From NCBI GenBank assembly GCA_023131935.1, contig JAGLYY010000261.1, positions 1-6,188 on the forward strand: a DNA stretch of 6,188 bases, written 5' to 3'. Numbering within the stretch: the stretch's first letter is position 1; every line of letters begins with the position of its first letter. The stretch is from Spirochaetales bacterium. GTDB taxonomy: Bacteria > Spirochaetota > Spirochaetia > JAGLYY01. Below the pieces are notes generated by a model that did no database searches, had not been told where the DNA came from, and was given only the letters and a program-made list of their open reading frames with translations. Below are positions 4,395 through 6,188 of this stretch, piece by piece. A program made the translations under genes and the position numbers.

Positions 4395-6188
4395 TTAATA
4401 CCGGAGGTCCATCCTCTCGAGGGGTGAATATTTCGGGATGAACTGAGCAGTAACTCCCGTCTCAAACCGGACAAGCACGATGGTTTCCCGCCCGTTTGAC
4501 CACTGTTTTATCACCGCGCCGGAGCCATACTCATCATGGTATACCCCTGTTCCCGGGGGCCACTCATCTTCATCTGTTTTAAGTTCCCCTTCGATATAAT
4601 CCACCGGCAGTTCTTCGAGAAAGGGGCTTGGAGAACTGTATTCAATACGCCCCCAGAGCCGCCGTGTCTTGCACGCGGTAAAATAGATCTCATTTCGGGC
4701 CCGTGTTATGCTCACGTAAAAGAGCCTCCGCTCCTCCTCGATTTCCCGTTCGGTTGAATTTTCCCGCAGGGAGGGGAAGAGTCCCTCCTCCATCCCTGTT
4801 ACAATTACCCGGTCAAACTCAAGGCCCTTGGTATTGTGCATGGTAATGAGGGTTACCTTTTCCCCCTCATCTTCGTCTCCCCCCTCGATCCGGGACCGGT
4901 CGAGACCGATATCTTCGAGAAACTGAGCAAGTCCCTCTCCACCGCCAGCATAATCGGCAGCGGCGCCTACAAGCTCCTCCAGATTCTTCACCTTGCCTGT
5001 TCCGGCTGAGTCATCCTGGATCCGGTGATAATCGAGAAGCCCGGATTCTGAAATAACCTGCTGGACCCAGGTAGACAGGGGTTGTGGAGAGGGGCCCTCT
5101 TCAGAGAGGTCATTTACAAAACCCTCTATCATTGCGGTGAATTCAACGGCTTCCTTCGAAGCCTTCGACCCGAGGGATGCCTGTCTGCACCCTGTAAGCA
5201 GATCTGATCCATTCGCGACTTCAAGGATTTTTCCGATACTTACCTTGCCGATTCCCCTTCCCGGTTTATTCACAATCCGTTTAAAGGCAACTTCGTCCCG
5301 TGGGTTTTGAACAAGGGCGAGTAGAGAAAGAACATCTTTTACCTCTTCCCGGCTGTAAAAGGAGAGAGCACCAACAATTCTAAAAGGAATTCTATTGCGC
5401 GCGAAGGTTATTTCGAATTGCCGGGATTGAGCATTGGTCCGGTAGAGTATTGCCGTGCCTCCCGGATTGCCCTTCTGAAGCAGCTGAACGCAAAACTCCG
5501 CCTCCTCCCGTTCATCCTGAAGGAACACTACCTGCCCTTTCGCTCCTTCACCCTTCCGGGTCCAGAGGGTCTTGCCTAACCTCTCACGGTTGTTCCGGAC
5601 AACTTCGGAGGCGATTTTCAGGATAGTGCCTGTTGACCGATAATTCTCCTCGAGTCTGATTACTTCAGTACCCGGAAACGTATCGGGAAAAGAGAGGATA
5701 TTCCTGACCTCGGCCCCACGGAAACGGTAAATAGATTGATCATCATCTCCGACTACGCAGAAATAGGTATCCGGGCCGGTCAAAAGCCTTAAAAACTGGA
5801 ATTGGGCAACGTTTGAGTCTTGGTATTCATCCACAAGGATTACCCGAAACCGCTGCCGGATCCTTTTCCGTACTTCCGGATATCCCTCAAGAAGATCAAC
5901 ACACCTGAGAATCAGGTCCCCAAAATCAACATTCCCCATCTCCTCCATCCGCTTCCGGTATTCCCGGTAAACATCGGGAAACTCAGGATCATGAGATATT
6001 TCATCGAGATCATCATCGGGGTGCAGACAGTAATCCTTGGCCCTGCTGATCCACCGGGCAAACCGTTTCGTGTCCCGCTTGGGGGCATTCCCCCGGATCC
6101 CCTGGAGCAGAGCTGTTACATCATCATCATCATAGATGGAAAACCTGGAATGAAGATTCAGAAGGTGAGCATTGCGGCGCAGCAACCA
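4395..6188 (-). CDS. uvrD: UvrD/Rep/PcrA-type superfamily 1 DNA helicase, 5' end outside the window
   Basis: This 3'-to-5' ATP-dependent DNA helicase acts in repair and replication restart. The frame runs off the window edge, so the Q motif and Walker A (about 100 residues) are not seen; the TTG near the edge is an internal leucine. Numbering from that leucine, motif II is VDEYQD (118-123), motif III VVGDDDQSIYRFRGA (144-158), motif IV around ENYRST (180-185), motif V TMHNTKGLEF (448-457) and motif VI ERRLFYVSITRAR (485-497). The C-terminus carries the Tudor-like module of PcrA/UvrD (YHDEYGSGAVIKQW and the YSPLERM end), which in PcrA contacts RNA polymerase. The asparagine after the motif V histidine differs from the usual serine or alanine. 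The choice among uvrD, pcrA and rep is by overall likeness. The stop at 4395 is 49 nt before the next gene, so they may form one transcript. Confidence 0.92.
   Translation of the reverse strand, partial: WLLRRNAHLLNLHSRFSIYDDDDVTALLQGIRGNAPKRDTKRFARWISRAKDYCLHPDDDLDEISHDPEFPDVYREYRKRMEEMGNVDFGDLILRCVDLLEGYPEVRKRIRQRFRVILVDEYQDSNVAQFQFLRLLTGPDTYFCVVGDDDQSIYRFRGAEVRNILSFPDTFPGTEVIRLEENYRSTGTILKIASEVVRNNRERLGKTLWTRKGEGAKGQVVFLQDEREEAEFCVQLLQKGNPGGTAILYRTNAQSRQFEITFARNRIPFRIVGALSFYSREEVKDVLSLLALVQNPRDEVAFKRIVNKPGRGIGKVSIGKILEVANGSDLLTGCRQASLGSKASKEAVEFTAMIEGFVNDLSEEGPSPQPLSTWVQQVISESGLLDYHRIQDDSAGTGKVKNLEELVGAAADYAGGGEGLAQFLEDIGLDRSRIEGGDEDEGEKVTLITMHNTKGLEFDRVIVTGMEEGLFPSLRENSTEREIEEERRLFYVSITRARNEIYFTACKTRRLWGRIEYSSPSPFLEELPVDYIEGELKTDEDEWPPGTGVYHDEYGSGAVIKQWSNGRETIVLVRFETGVTAQFIPKYSPLERMDLRY

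Noticed and set aside
4511..4757. Short frames on both strands inside the helicase gene
   Set aside because: They are embedded in the conserved C-terminal region of the helicase and have no independent support.

Overview
This 6.2 kb window is densely packed and mid-GC, and almost everything is on the minus strand. The gene set is ordinary housekeeping (ribosomal proteins L13 and S9, RecX, a UvrD-type helicase, a ferredoxin, an acylphosphatase) mixed with two receiver-domain signalling proteins and two poorly known genes. I favour a free-living, probably anaerobic spirochaete, at moderate confidence. The reasons are the grouping of recX, rpsI and rplM near a uvrD-like gene, which I recall from treponemal genomes but could not verify, the helicase motif variants, and the single-cluster ferredoxin. 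A deltaproteobacterium or related lineage is not excluded.

Layout, following minus-strand transcription from high to low coordinates. (1) 6188-4395: a UvrD/Rep/PcrA helicase whose N-terminus, including the Walker A motif, lies beyond the window. (2) 4345-3503: a degenerate class III aminotransferase-like protein with no recognisable PLP lysine, followed through a GTGA overlap by (3) 3506-3210: a 98-residue three-helix membrane protein with a textbook Shine-Dalgarno sequence. (4) 3017-3229 on the plus strand: a one-cluster [4Fe-4S] ferredoxin, the only plus-strand gene, divergent from rplM and overlapping the membrane gene tail to tail by 20 bp. (5) A promoter with a perfect TTGACA box drives rplM (2873-2448), rpsI (2433-2038) and recX (ending at 1419). 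(6) A second strong promoter, TTGACA-16-TACAAT, overlaps the recX stop codon and drives a three-gene signalling operon: an N-terminal helix-turn-helix plus C-terminal receiver protein (1359-763), a stand-alone receiver (752-405), and an acylphosphatase (408-133). (7) 1-132 is non-coding and holds a CACAGAGG direct repeat and a large stem-loop resembling a dispersed intergenic repeat.

The most interesting unit is the last operon. Receiver domains carry their signal as an aspartyl phosphate, which is an acyl phosphate, and the terminal gene encodes a small enzyme that hydrolyses acyl phosphates and is translationally coupled to a receiver. A role as an off-switch for these regulators is an inference, but a testable one. 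The second candidate is the aminotransferase-like pseudoenzyme paired with the small membrane protein. No tRNA, rRNA, CRISPR array, insertion sequence or phage gene was seen.
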